Source of the DNA: JBHHZJ01 sp046758005
GTDB taxonomy: Bacteria; Pseudomonadota; Alphaproteobacteria; Kiloniellales; J153
DNA: 13,726 nucleotides
Assembly: GCA_046758005.1 (NCBI GenBank)
Contig: JBHHZJ010000092.1
Location: forward strand, 1-13,726
Direction of reading: 5' to 3'
The position numbers and the translations under genes were made by a program. The first letter of the stretch is position 1; each line of letters opens with the position of its first letter. The notes under the pieces are model-generated. The model was given only the letters and a program-made list of their open reading frames with translations. It made no database searches and was not told where the DNA came from. Shown piece after piece: positions 13,722-13,726 of the stretch.

Positions 13722-13726
13722 TGAAT

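Overview
This is a high-GC (roughly 70 percent by eye), densely coding window from a proteobacterium, most likely an alphaproteobacterium. The main taxonomic clue is the Tgt protein, whose active-site loop (LPTRSGRTGQAFT) resembles the Zymomonas/rhizobial form as I remember it rather than the enterobacterial one. A one-domain QueF, an SqrR/BigR-type repressor and a choline-sulfatase-like fragment agree with this. No rRNA, tRNA, CRISPR array, integrase or transposase is visible.

Layout. Positions 3-1499 hold the C-terminal half of an RND efflux pump (+), its start lying outside the window. Tail to tail with it is a TusA-type sulfurtransferase (1521-1766, -), divergent from an ArsR-family regulator (1883-2239, +) whose two cysteines have the spacing of the persulfide sensors SqrR and BigR. 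The regulator overlaps, tail to tail, a small DUF423 membrane protein (2191-2592, -). Next come a secreted staphylococcal-nuclease-like protein (2751-3278, +) and an AlkB-like 2-oxoglutarate/Fe(II) oxygenase (3342-3977, +).

Positions 4066-7862 (+) form a compact queuosine operon, queA-tgt-queF-queG, covering every step from preQ0 to finished queuosine: QueF reduces preQ0 to preQ1, Tgt inserts preQ1 at tRNA position 34, QueA adds the epoxycyclopentanediol and QueG reduces epoxyqueuosine. Facing it are a four-cysteine lipoprotein (7957-8391, -) and, upstream of that on the same strand, a large membrane-bound hybrid sensor histidine kinase with two receiver domains (8497-11622, -). The kinase gene looks less GC-rich than its neighbours in the lines I sampled.

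Upstream of the kinase lies a truncated sulfatase (11701-12186, -) that keeps a good ribosome binding site, the start and the formylglycine motif but loses family similarity after about 91 residues. Divergent from it is a FetA/FetB-type ABC pair (12277-13685, +), related to the E. coli iron exporter. The window ends in a 14-bp perfect inverted repeat that covers the fetB stop codon.

Most of the window is ordinary chromosomal content. The parts worth a second look are the tusA/sqrR-like pair, the terminal hairpin, the decayed sulfatase, the kinase-lipoprotein neighbourhood, the AlkB-like protein and the missing Q-loop glutamine in FetA. I found no clear new multi-gene system.
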